64,000 nt of DNA from Bifidobacterium saguini DSM 23967 (GTDB lineage Bacteria > Actinomycetota > Actinomycetes > Actinomycetales > Bifidobacteriaceae). A model generated the notes under the pieces. That model was given only the letters and a program-made list of their open reading frames with translations, was not told the DNA's origin and did no database searches. This document shows positions 1 through 8,084 of the stretch, piece by piece. The first letter of the stretch is position 1. The number at the start of each line of letters is the position of its first letter. Position numbers and translations under genes: made by a program. The DNA lies in the NCBI RefSeq assembly GCF_000741715.1, contig NZ_JGZN01000005.1, positions 62,052-126,051 of the forward strand. Reading direction: 5' to 3'.

Positions 1-572
1 AGCAGCTCGTTCAATGTGGCGCAACGATGAGCATTACCCAGGGCCAATTTCTCTTCAATATCGTAGAAGACCACGCGCATACCCAATGCTTCGGCCAGGA
101 CCGAAAGCTGAGAGCCGATATTGCCGTATCCGATGATGCCTAACGTCTTGCCACGTACCTCATGGGAGCCGGCTGCGGACTTATCCCAAACACCATGCTT
201 GATATGGTGCGTATGGGCCGGAATGCGGCGCATCAGGCAGATGATGTCGCAGATAACCAATTCCACCACGGAACGAGTGTTGGAATATGGGGCGTTGAAC
301 ACCGCGATGCCATGCTTGCCGGCATAATCCAAGTCAACCTGATTCGTGCCGATGCAGAAGCAGCCGACGGCACTCAAATTGGGGCGTGCCTCCAAGACAC
401 GGGCGGTGACGTTGGTTTTGGATCGCACTCCGACCAAATCCACGCCATCGAGGGCGTCAATCAGCTCGTCCTCGCTCAGAGCGCCCTTCATCGTTTCGAC
501 TTCAAAACCATGATCGCGTAACGATTGGGCCGCATCTGGATGAATATTTTCCAATAACAATGCTTTCGGCAT
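1..572 (-). CDS. serA: D-3-phosphoglycerate dehydrogenase, N-terminal part (runs off window)
   Basis: The minus-strand frame opens with ATG at 572-570 and stays open to the window edge, so only about 190 N-terminal residues are visible. The product starts MPKALLLENIHPDAA and shows the 2-hydroxyacid dehydrogenase pattern: a substrate-binding half with VGVRSKTNVT and GCFCIGTNQVDLD, then the beginning of the NAD-binding Rossmann half with GKTLGIIGYGNIGSQL. This matches SerA, which oxidises 3-phosphoglycerate to 3-phosphohydroxypyruvate in cytosolic serine synthesis. An AAGGTG ribosome-binding site lies about 6 bases before the start. It begins only 10 bases after the helicase gene ends on the same strand, so read-through from that gene is possible. 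A C-terminal ACT domain cannot be checked here. The family call is secure; the exact substrate is inferred from similarity to SerA. Confidence 0.9.
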   Translation of the reverse strand, partial: MPKALLLENIHPDAAQSLRDHGFEVETMKGALSEDELIDALDGVDLVGVRSKTNVTARVLEARPNLSAVGCFCIGTNQVDLDYAGKHGIAVFNAPYSNTRSVVELVICDIICLMRRIPAHTHHIKHGVWDKSAAGSHEVRGKTLGIIGYGNIGSQLSVLAEALGMRVVFYDIEEKLALGNAHRCATLNEL

Positions 573-582
573 GCTTTTCACC

Positions 583-2880
583 TTAGATGTTCATGGACTG
601 TTCGTCCGCTTTTGTCCGAACTATAACCAGTTTCTGGGTTGGCCTGGTCATTGCCACATACAAGTCAGATGCGGCCACCAAGCGGCTCGGGGCGTCATCT
701 TCAATCATGGCCGGTTCGGCTACCACCACGGCGTCGAACTCCAGGCCCTTAACGGTTTCCGTGCCGCACACGCTAATCTGTTCATCCCATTCAGGCTGAT
801 CAATCAGACGCTGATACTCCTTGGAATCGAGCGCACCGGATAGAGATTGACGTACATGCTGGCGTACCGGTTCAATCAGCGAATCCGGGCAAATGATGGC
901 AATGCGGCCGGTACCGTCCGTGGAGACGAAATGATGAGCAAGCTGAACCGCTTGATCGGCAATGGCTTGCAGCAGCGATTCCGTATCGTCAACGGTATGG
1001 CGAGACACCGAGCCCGGCACATCGCGCACAGCATGCACGGTCGAGATGTAGAGTCCTTCGTTCTGGGCGAACTGGGAAGCAAGATCGGAAACCGCCTGTG
1101 GATTGCGGTAATTAATGGTCAACTCGTTGAGATCCCAATGTTCCGCTCCAAACAGACGATTCATTGTCTTGTCCCAGCGGCGGGTTCCTCCCAGAGCGGA
1201 GGTTTGTGCCACATCACCCACAATGGTGAACGAACGCGAAGGGCAGCGGCGCATGAGCATACGCCAATCCATAGCCGTGAGCTCCTGCGCCTCATCAACC
1301 ACGATATGACCATAAGTCCATTCGCGGTCGGCGGCGGCACGTTGCGATGTCAGCTCCGCGTCAGTGCCATTCATTTGGTCAAGAAGCATCTGGCTGGAAA
1401 CAATGCCTTGGCCGAGACCGGTGGCGGCCAGCGTATCCTTGGCATATTGTTCTTCTGCAGCGCGGCGAGCGTCCGCCGCCGATTTGCGGGCTACGACCTT
1501 GGGATCGGGGCCCAGCAATTCCATAGCCTCATCCAGCAGAGGAATATCGGATTTAGTCAACGGTGAGCCCTTTGGCCTGGCAAGAGCGCGAATATCATCG
1601 TCGGACAGCCAGCCGGCAAGCGACTTCAAACGTTCCGGGTGCGCGAATAATTGATCGATCAGCCAGGGGCCGGTCATTGGCAGCCAGCACAGGTTCAGTG
1701 TTTTGCGCACGGTATCGTTCATGCGCAGTAATTGCATGGCCCGATTGAGCTCAGCTTGGTCCGGTGTATAGTCCAGCTGTTCGGCATACCGGCGCTGCAT
1801 GCTGGAAAGCATTGAGCGAATGAACGTTTCACGCGCCTTGTTATGCGCTTGACGAGTGCGCTTGGCGTCGGTCTGCGCCTGCTGAATATCCACGGCAAGC
1901 ATCGGTACCTGAATGCCGCTGATGGTCACTGTGGGCAGGTTCGCCGGTATGCGAATACGCGAGGCGATGGCATTGGCCACGACCTGCGCCATACGACGGT
2001 CTCCCTTGAGCTTGGCGGTATAAGGGGTGTCTGTGGCGGTGGCGGTGATGCCGGGGATAAGGTCGCTGATGGTGCGAGACACCACACCGGTTTCACCCAA
2101 TGAAGGCAGCACCTGATCGATGTAATGCAGGAACGCCGAGCTGGGGCCCACCACGAGCACGCCGGAACGTTCCAGAGTGCGGCGATGAGTGTAGAGCAGA
2201 TACGCGGCGCGATGCAGGGCCACGGCGGTTTTACCGGTGCCAGGGCCGCCTTGAACAACCACGGCGCGGTTCATATCGGAACGGATGATGCGGTCCTGCT
2301 CGGCCTGAATGGTGGCGACGATGTCGGTCATTTTGCCGGTGCGTCGTGAGCTGAGGGAAGCCAGCAATGCGCCTTCGCCGGTGAGGGTTCCGGCCGAGGA
2401 GGCTTGCCCCACCTGATCGGAATGAACGTCGAGCACTTCATCTTCGACGCCTACTACATTGCGGAAGCTCAAGGTGATATGGCGGCGCATCACAATATTG
2501 CCATGATTGGAAGGCGTTGCCTCATAGAACGGCCGTGCGGCTTCGGCTCGCCAGTCGGTCAGAATCGGTTCGTGATCGGTGCTGGATAGGCCGATGCGCC
2601 CGATGTAGTGGCGGGTGCCATCTTTGGAATCGAGGCGGCCGAATACGAGGCGATCCTCGACACTGCGCAATTGGGTGAGGCGATCCTCATACATTGTGGC
2701 AAAGGAATCGCGTTCGGTACGCTGCGTGGGCGATCCGTGCGAGCCTGCGGCGCGTACGGTATCCAAACGCTGCCACATTTCGGCACGAAGGTCATCAAGA
2801 CGTCCGTAGGCGCGATCAACGGCTTGTTGTTCCTCATGCAGCTGTGAGGCGTAACTCGACATGCTTCTCTTCGTTTCCAT
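583..2880 (-). CDS. HelD/HelR-type superfamily 1 helicase-like ATPase
   Basis: A 765-residue UvrD/Rep-like ATPase. A charged N-terminal stretch precedes the Walker A motif GGPGTGKTAVALHR at about residue 211. VVDEAQELTAMDW gives the Walker B/DEAQ box, and the C-terminal SF1 motifs are ETVKGLEFDAVVVAEP (about 710) and YVAMTRPTQKLVIV (about 745). The long helical N-terminus and this order fit the Gram-positive HelD/HelR family, which binds RNA polymerase, removes it from stalled complexes and in some actinobacteria counters rifamycins. That role is family knowledge, not visible here. ATG at 2880 is used; a second in-frame ATG at 2862 has a weak purine-rich site and is a possible alternative. 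The gene runs towards serA with a 10-base gap. Confidence 0.85.
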   Translation of the reverse strand: METKRSMSSYASQLHEEQQAVDRAYGRLDDLRAEMWQRLDTVRAAGSHGSPTQRTERDSFATMYEDRLTQLRSVEDRLVFGRLDSKDGTRHYIGRIGLSSTDHEPILTDWRAEAARPFYEATPSNHGNIVMRRHITLSFRNVVGVEDEVLDVHSDQVGQASSAGTLTGEGALLASLSSRRTGKMTDIVATIQAEQDRIIRSDMNRAVVVQGGPGTGKTAVALHRAAYLLYTHRRTLERSGVLVVGPSSAFLHYIDQVLPSLGETGVVSRTISDLIPGITATATDTPYTAKLKGDRRMAQVVANAIASRIRIPANLPTVTISGIQVPMLAVDIQQAQTDAKRTRQAHNKARETFIRSMLSSMQRRYAEQLDYTPDQAELNRAMQLLRMNDTVRKTLNLCWLPMTGPWLIDQLFAHPERLKSLAGWLSDDDIRALARPKGSPLTKSDIPLLDEAMELLGPDPKVVARKSAADARRAAEEQYAKDTLAATGLGQGIVSSQMLLDQMNGTDAELTSQRAAADREWTYGHIVVDEAQELTAMDWRMLMRRCPSRSFTIVGDVAQTSALGGTRRWDKTMNRLFGAEHWDLNELTINYRNPQAVSDLASQFAQNEGLYISTVHAVRDVPGSVSRHTVDDTESLLQAIADQAVQLAHHFVSTDGTGRIAIICPDSLIEPVRQHVRQSLSGALDSKEYQRLIDQPEWDEQISVCGTETVKGLEFDAVVVAEPAMIEDDAPSRLVAASDLYVAMTRPTQKLVIVRTKADEQSMNI

Positions 2881-3178
2881 TTCTTCGAGGTCAACACTTT
2901 AAGGCACTCAAATTTACCGCACGCCCCCTACCGGAATGCTCGGTGAGCTGAATGGGTGCATGAACTTCCGGTGAATTCGTATTCCGCCATGCCTGATGAA
3001 GGCATGCGCTGGCATGCTGGCGGTGGGGCGGCAGCTGCTAGCAGTGGATGGTGGCGATTTAAGGGTGAACTCCGCCGTTTTCCGCTTGAGGGATTTGTGC
3101 TGAACCGGCTATGGAAGCGCGCCGACACGCACGGACAAGTGAAATTCTTCGTAAAAGGATGAGCAAATTGTGCATCAG
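2881..3178. other. Intergenic region between divergent helicase and mraZ operon
   Basis: This stretch of about 300 bases separates two divergent transcription units and probably holds promoters for both. A small hairpin ATGCC/GGCAT lies near 2990-3006. Short open frames cross it, but none has a ribosome-binding site or a recognisable product, so no gene is called. The MraZ repeats begin immediately after it. Confidence 0.4.
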
Positions 3179-3214
3179 TGGGGAAAAATGGGGAATGGTG
3201 GGGTAAAGTGGTGA
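3179..3214 (+). promoter_or_regulatory. Four-copy MraZ operator
   Basis: Four hexamers start exactly 10 bases apart: TGGGGA at 3179, TGGGGA at 3189, TGGGGT at 3199 and TGGTGA at 3209. Tandem TGGGN-type repeats with helical spacing just before mraZ are the known binding site of the MraZ ring, which autoregulates the dcw operon. The last repeat is 48 bases before the mraZ start codon. Confidence 0.85.
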
Positions 3215-3262
3215 ACCAGTTGGCAGGAGTGTACCCAAACGCGTGAATAAGGAGGTGGAGCC

Positions 3263-3784
3263 GTGGCTGGTGAACAGACCTCACAGGACGCTCAAACCTC
3301 CGGGAATAGCTCCACTGGAATCTCCGATCTCCTGTCAGGACTGCCACCGCTGCTTCTCGGCACATACACTCCAAAAATCGACGCCAAAGGGCGTGTGGCA
3401 CTCCCCGCAAAATTCCGTGCTCAGCTTGGAGCCGGTCTGGTCATGGCCCGTGGCCAGGAACGATGTGTATATCTGCTGCCCTTCGATGAATTTCGCCGTA
3501 TCGCTGCACAAATTCAGCGCACCTCGGTGGGCAATAAGGCAGCGCGCGAATACCTGCGTGTGTTCCTTTCCGGTGCCGTCGATCAGGAACCGGATAAGCA
3601 GGGGCGTGTGGTTGTGCCGCAGATGCTGCGCGATTACGCCAACCTTGGCTCAGACATCGTGGTTATTGGCGTTGGCACGCGTGCGGAAATCTGGAACAAG
3701 GACGCTTGGGAGGCTTACCTCGCACAGAAGGAAGAGGACTACGCCGATATCGCGGATGACGTATTGCCGGAGGTTGAATTCTGA
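3263..3784 (+). CDS. mraZ: Transcriptional regulator MraZ
   Basis: A 173-residue protein of the SpoVT/AbrB type and the first gene of the dcw cluster. It has two copies of the MraZ signature: YTPKIDAKGRVALPAKFR near residues 35-52 and DQEPDKQGRVVVPQMLR near 112-128. The family forms a ring that binds tandem repeats upstream of its own gene; four such repeats are present at 3179-3214. The start is GTG at 3263, chosen because GGAGGTGGAG lies 3-12 bases upstream. An N-terminal extension of about 30 residues before the first AbrB-like domain makes it longer than the usual 140-150 residues. Its stop overlaps the rsmH start by one base (TGATG), which suggests translational coupling. Confidence 0.95.
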   Translation: MAGEQTSQDAQTSGNSSTGISDLLSGLPPLLLGTYTPKIDAKGRVALPAKFRAQLGAGLVMARGQERCVYLLPFDEFRRIAAQIQRTSVGNKAAREYLRVFLSGAVDQEPDKQGRVVVPQMLRDYANLGSDIVVIGVGTRAEIWNKDAWEAYLAQKEEDYADIADDVLPEVEF

Positions 3785-4860
3785 TGACTGATCTGACCAC
3801 TATTCACCAGCCAGTGCTGCTGGAAGATTGTGTGCACTTGATGGCACCCGCCTTGGCGCATGAAGGTGCTATCGCAGTAGACTGCACGCTCGGTCTTGCC
3901 GGCCACTCCACAGCGTTCCTGAAAGCCGCTCCCAATGCTCGTCTTATCGGTATCGATCGAGATAGCGAGGCACTGGGCTTGGCCACCAAGCGAATGGAGC
4001 AGGAAGGTCTCGCCGACCGATTCATTCCGGTTCATGCCGCATTCGATCAGCTTGATCAGGTGCTCGAGAATCAAGGCATCGAACGTGTGGACGCGGTGTT
4101 CATGGATTTGGGACTGTCCAGCCTCCAGATCGATGAGGCGGACCGTGGCTTCTCCTACTCGCATGATGCTCCGCTTGACATGCGTATGGACGTCAGCCAA
4201 GAGCTGACGGCGCAGCGTATTCTCGCCACATATGACGCTCCCGCATTGGTGCGTATTTTCAAAGAATACGGAGAGGAACGTTTTGCACGCCAAATCGCTC
4301 GTGCCATTGTCACCGACCGTGCTAAGGAACCGCTGACCACCACGGGGCAGCTCAATGCTCTGGTGGAGCGTGTGGTTCCCAAGGCACATCGACCGGCCGG
4401 CAATCCCGCCAAACGAGTATTCCAGGCATTGCGCATCGAGGTCAATGGCGAATTGGCCAAACTCGCATCCACATTGCCTCAGGCTGCAAACCGCCTCAAT
4501 GTGGGTGGGCGTTTGGTGGTGGAGTCCTACCATTCGTTGGAAGACAAAACCGTTAAATCGTTCATGGCGAATGGGTTGAAGATTGACGCGCCCGCCGATT
4601 TACCGATAGTCCCTCCGGACGCGCAGCCTTTCTTCAAGGAATTGACTCGTGGTGCCATTAAAGCCGACGAACAGGAAATCGCGTCGAATCCACGCTCCGC
4701 ATCGGTCCGATTGCGTGCGGTGGAACTGATTAGACCTATTCCGGATCGATGGCGTACCCGTTTTGAACATATGGCCGAGCATCCGGATGACACTCATGAA
4801 TCTGGCGGCCGGCGCGGCGGAAAACATACTAACAATCGCAACACTTCGAGGAGAAACTAA
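3784..4860 (+). CDS. rsmH: 16S rRNA (cytosine1402-N4)-methyltransferase
   Basis: A 358-residue S-adenosylmethionine-dependent methyltransferase that modifies N4 of C1402 in the ribosomal P site. The SAM-binding region DCTLGLAGHS is near residue 30. The family blocks FMDLGLSSLQIDEADRGF and DAPLDMRMD follow near 105-135, and VFQALRIEVNGEL and VESYHSLEDKTVK near 215-255. The C-terminus ends in a basic, Gly/Asn/Arg-rich tail of about 20 residues. Start ATG at 3784 overlaps the mraZ stop by one base. The position directly after mraZ is the standard dcw order. Confidence 0.96.
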   Translation: MTDLTTIHQPVLLEDCVHLMAPALAHEGAIAVDCTLGLAGHSTAFLKAAPNARLIGIDRDSEALGLATKRMEQEGLADRFIPVHAAFDQLDQVLENQGIERVDAVFMDLGLSSLQIDEADRGFSYSHDAPLDMRMDVSQELTAQRILATYDAPALVRIFKEYGEERFARQIARAIVTDRAKEPLTTTGQLNALVERVVPKAHRPAGNPAKRVFQALRIEVNGELAKLASTLPQAANRLNVGGRLVVESYHSLEDKTVKSFMANGLKIDAPADLPIVPPDAQPFFKELTRGAIKADEQEIASNPRSASVRLRAVELIRPIPDRWRTRFEHMAEHPDDTHESGGRRGGKHTNNRNTSRRN

Positions 4861-4863
4861 AAC

Positions 4864-5322
4864 ATGGCGGCAACGGCACGTAGCATTCGATCCGGCTCTT
4901 CGGCATCGCAGCGTCCTCAAGCCAAGCCGCAGGCGAGTTCTCGTCCGCAGCTGAGGGTTATCGCCAATGCTCATGGTGATAAGGAGCGCAGTGTGTTCGG
5001 ACGCGTTCTCGAATGGACGAGAACGCGCACGGCGCCAATGGTGCATGTGATTATCGCAGTGGTATTTCTGGCCGCCACACTGTTGGGTGCGCTGATGTTG
5101 CGTACCGAGATGGTGCAGAATTCTTTTGAAGCCGCCGAAGTCAAGAGCCACATCAATGTGCTGACTCAGGATATTGAGGATGATCAGGCGAAGCTCGATC
5201 AATTGATTGCATCACTGCCGGATAAGGCCAGCGAAATGGGCATGGTCTCCAAGGGAGGCACTGCCACTATCGATCTTCAGGGATATCAGCAGCCGAAAGA
5301 CGCGGAAGGCGGCACACAGTGA
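4864..5322 (+). CDS. ftsL: FtsL-like cell division protein
   Basis: A 152-residue bitopic membrane protein. The first 55 or so residues are basic and Ser/Gln-rich and cytosolic. One transmembrane helix follows near residues 58-80 (VHVIIAVVFLAATLLGALML), then an outer part (EVKSHINVLTQDIEDDQAKL) that looks able to form a coiled coil. This layout, with the position between rsmH and the division transpeptidase gene, matches FtsL, which joins FtsQ and DivIC/FtsB in the divisome. Sequence conservation in the family is low, so the call rests mainly on topology and order. The start ATG at 4864 is 3 bases after rsmH, and GAGGAG lies within the rsmH end. The stop overlaps the next start by four bases (GTGA). 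Confidence 0.8.
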   Translation: MAATARSIRSGSSASQRPQAKPQASSRPQLRVIANAHGDKERSVFGRVLEWTRTRTAPMVHVIIAVVFLAATLLGALMLRTEMVQNSFEAAEVKSHINVLTQDIEDDQAKLDQLIASLPDKASEMGMVSKGGTATIDLQGYQQPKDAEGGTQ

Positions 5323-7124
5323 AATTATTTTCCCGCATCGTGCGGTTCGCCAAGGTGAAGACCTTCGCGTGCAAGTGCATCGCGATTGGTCTGGCTTTGG
5401 CATTCGTGGCGTCGCTATGCGTAGGACAGTTGGCGTCCATCCAACTGATTGACGGGCGTCAGATGGCGCAGGCCGCTACGGCGTCGCGTACTTCGCGAGT
5501 GACGCTCAGTGCCAAGCGCGGCCGTATTCTGGATGCCAATGGCACGGTATTGGCCCAGAGCGTTGAACGGTATACCATCGTTGCCAATCCTGAGGCCGCT
5601 CAGGAATTCACTCCGATTACCTGCAATAAAAACAATCAGGACTACTGCCATCAGATCGATGGCAAGCCAGTTGGAGTTACCGGTGCGGCTGCGGTCGGAC
5701 GTCTGCTATCCAAGGAATTGGGCATCAGCGCTATGGAATTGGGCGCGGACCTGTCGATCAGCGGCCAATACGTCGTGTTGAAAAAGGATGTGACTCCACA
5801 GGTCAAGCGCAGCATCGACGAGCTCAATCTCGGCGGCATCGTCTGGGGAGAGCTCAGCAGCGAACGCATCTACTCGGATGGTGACCTGATGGGCGCATTG
5901 CTTGGCGGTGTGAACGACGAGGGCACTGGAGTGGCCGGCATTGAGCAGATGGAAAACAAAGTGCTCACCGGTACTGACGGGCATCAGACTTACCAGCGTG
6001 GTAATTACGGCGGTGAGGAAATTCCAGGCACCATGACCGAATCCGTGGCGGCAAAGGACGGCTCCGACGTCAATCTGACCATTGATCGAGACGTGCAATG
6101 GTACGTCAAGAAAATCATGAAGGAAGCCAAGTCCACCTACAAGTCGCCTTGGGTTATCGGCGTGGTACAGGATGTGCAAAGCGGAGAGATTCTAGCTCTT
6201 GCCGATAGCGATGAAGTGGATGCGGGCACTGATGAGGCGAAGTTAGGCGCATCCCGCGCTGTTTCGGAAACCTTTGAACCGGGTTCCATCGGCAAGTTGA
6301 TTTCGGCTGCTGGATATCTGCAAACCGGCGAGCATAAGATGACGGACAAGTTCACCGTACCGAACTCGGTGACCGACAATGGACAGGACTTCAAGGACGC
6401 GTTCACCCACGGGGACATGCATTGGACCCTGGCAGGCATCCTGCAGAAGTCTTCCAACAACGGCATGGTGCTCGCCGGCAAGAACTACACCGATGACCAG
6501 CGTTACGAGTATCTCACCAAGTTCGGCATTGGCCAGTCCACTGGTCTGGATCTGCCCGGCGAATCCAACGGTGTGCTGACGAATCCATCTTCCTGGGATT
6601 TGCGCACGCGTAATACGGTGCTGTTCGGTCAGGGCTACACGGTCAACGCATTGCAGCTGACCAATGTGGTGGCCACTATAGCCAACAAGGGCGTGCGTCA
6701 ACAGCAGTCGATTATCAAATCGACCACAAACGCGGATGGCAAGACCACGGAAACCAAGCAGGGAGAAGCCACCCGAGTAGTTGACGAATCCGTGGCGGCT
6801 GACGTAATGAACGCTATGGAATCCGTTGCAGAGGACTATAGCAAGTTCGTCAAGGTTGATGGCTACCGTATGGCGGCCAAATCCGGTACCGCAGAAGTGG
6901 CAGGAGACAATGGCTCCCTCAGCTCCATCATTTCCGATTACTCGGTGGTGATTCCAGCTGACAACCCACGCTTTGTGGTCACGGTGGTGATGAAGGACCC
7001 GCAAGGCTCCTATGGCGGCCTTACCGCAGGTCCGGTCTCCGCGCAGATTTGTGAGTTCCTTATGCAGAAATACGAGGTACCTGTTTCCAGTCCTCGCACA
7101 GATGCTATCCCAGTCACTTGGTGA
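5319..7124 (+). CDS. ftsI: Septal peptidoglycan transpeptidase FtsI (class B PBP)
   Basis: A 601-residue class B penicillin-binding protein that cross-links septal peptidoglycan. A single N-terminal membrane anchor lies near residues 18-42. The dimerisation part includes AKRGRILDANGTVLAQS near 65-82, and the transpeptidase domain fills the second half. The catalytic motifs are visible: FEPGSIGK (SxxK, serine near 323), KSSNNG (SxN, near 377) and KSGTAEV (near 520). The tetrad is SIGK where STxK is more common. No C-terminal PASTA repeats are seen. The GTG start at 5319 overlaps ftsL by four bases. The position after ftsL and the length support FtsI/PBP3 rather than an elongation PBP2. Confidence 0.93.
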   Translation: MKLFSRIVRFAKVKTFACKCIAIGLALAFVASLCVGQLASIQLIDGRQMAQAATASRTSRVTLSAKRGRILDANGTVLAQSVERYTIVANPEAAQEFTPITCNKNNQDYCHQIDGKPVGVTGAAAVGRLLSKELGISAMELGADLSISGQYVVLKKDVTPQVKRSIDELNLGGIVWGELSSERIYSDGDLMGALLGGVNDEGTGVAGIEQMENKVLTGTDGHQTYQRGNYGGEEIPGTMTESVAAKDGSDVNLTIDRDVQWYVKKIMKEAKSTYKSPWVIGVVQDVQSGEILALADSDEVDAGTDEAKLGASRAVSETFEPGSIGKLISAAGYLQTGEHKMTDKFTVPNSVTDNGQDFKDAFTHGDMHWTLAGILQKSSNNGMVLAGKNYTDDQRYEYLTKFGIGQSTGLDLPGESNGVLTNPSSWDLRTRNTVLFGQGYTVNALQLTNVVATIANKGVRQQQSIIKSTTNADGKTTETKQGEATRVVDESVAADVMNAMESVAEDYSKFVKVDGYRMAAKSGTAEVAGDNGSLSSIISDYSVVIPADNPRFVVTVVMKDPQGSYGGLTAGPVSAQICEFLMQKYEVPVSSPRTDAIPVTW

Positions 7125-7164
7125 TGTTGCAGTGATAGTGAGTATGGAAGAAAGGCGTTAGCCC

Positions 7165-8034
7165 ATGAGTGCGGTGAGCGAAGCCATTTCCCAGCGTATG
7201 ACGTTGGGCATGTTGGCTGAGAAGTACGGTTTCGATATTGTTCCGCAATTCGCGTCCAATGTCACTATCACTTCGCTAAGTGATTCTTTGGATAGCGTGG
7301 GGCCGGGATCGCTGTTCGTATGCGGTGGCAGAATCGCTGAATTATCCCATGCCGCACAGGCTGGAGCATACGCGGCATTGCTGCCGCGCTCCTTGCAGCA
7401 TCAGTGCCCGCAAGCGGATATCCCGTTGGTTTTTGGTGAGCTGAACGACCATGTTCTGGGAGACATGGCCGTGACGCTTGCCGGTTCTCCAACCAATGCG
7501 ATGGCGGTATTCGCCGTAGCTGGCGATGATGACGACGAGATCAGCGCCGATGTGACGCAATTGGCTGATTTTCTCCATATGCTTGGCAACCCAGTGGCGG
7601 TGATTGATGCACAGGGATCCACGTCCATGACCCGCACGCTGAACCTGACATATCCGTTGGGAGTCCTTGACATGCAGCGCACACTGGCCGTTTGCGCCGA
7701 GGACGGTGTTGCCGCAGTGATTATTGCCCTGAATCCATCAACTGTGCGCAATCATGCTTTGGAATCGGTGAATGTCGACGTGCTGGGAATCGAACACAAC
7801 ACATCGAATCAGGATGTATCCGCGTTGAAAACGCAGTATTCGTTCATTTCCGACCGTGACCTTACTCTGACCGGCACCACTCAGGAATCCGATGACCTGG
7901 CATTGGAATCCCCGGTGGGATATGACAGAATCAGAGCGGGACATATGTCTTTGGCAATTTCGATGGTGCTGGCGGCAGGTGTACGAAAGAACAATGTGCG
8001 CAGCGCATTGCGGGTAGCGAACAATCTTAATTAA
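7165..8034 (+). CDS. Degenerate MurE-like protein without ATP-binding loop
   Basis: A 289-residue protein at the position where dcw clusters carry murE. It keeps the outline of a MurE N-terminal half: LGMLAEKYGF and ITSLSDSLDSVGPGSLFVCG resemble the UDP-sugar-binding domain. SPTNAMAVFAVAGDDDDEIS then stands where a ligase would have the GTNGKTT loop. RTLNLTYPLGVLDMQRTLAV lines up with the ALTTPE region, and DGVAAVIIALNPSTVRNHAL with VMEVSSHAL. The P-loop lysine and the catalytic acidic residues are gone, and the C-terminal ligase domain is missing. ATP-driven ligation is therefore unlikely. The frame is open, has GAAAGG about 9 bases before ATG 7165, and shows codon use like its neighbours, so a structural or regulatory role is possible. 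Intact MurE is at 38140-39708. Confidence 0.75.
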   Translation: MSAVSEAISQRMTLGMLAEKYGFDIVPQFASNVTITSLSDSLDSVGPGSLFVCGGRIAELSHAAQAGAYAALLPRSLQHQCPQADIPLVFGELNDHVLGDMAVTLAGSPTNAMAVFAVAGDDDDEISADVTQLADFLHMLGNPVAVIDAQGSTSMTRTLNLTYPLGVLDMQRTLAVCAEDGVAAVIIALNPSTVRNHALESVNVDVLGIEHNTSNQDVSALKTQYSFISDRDLTLTGTTQESDDLALESPVGYDRIRAGHMSLAISMVLAAGVRKNNVRSALRVANNLN

Positions 8035-8084
8035 TCATCCGCGGTGCCGCGAAAGTGCCGCACGGATTGCAAGGAGTGGAAAAC

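Noticed and set aside
2956..3162. 68-residue plus-strand frame before mraZ
   Set aside because: No ribosome-binding site, no recognisable product, and it lies in the promoter region of two divergent units.
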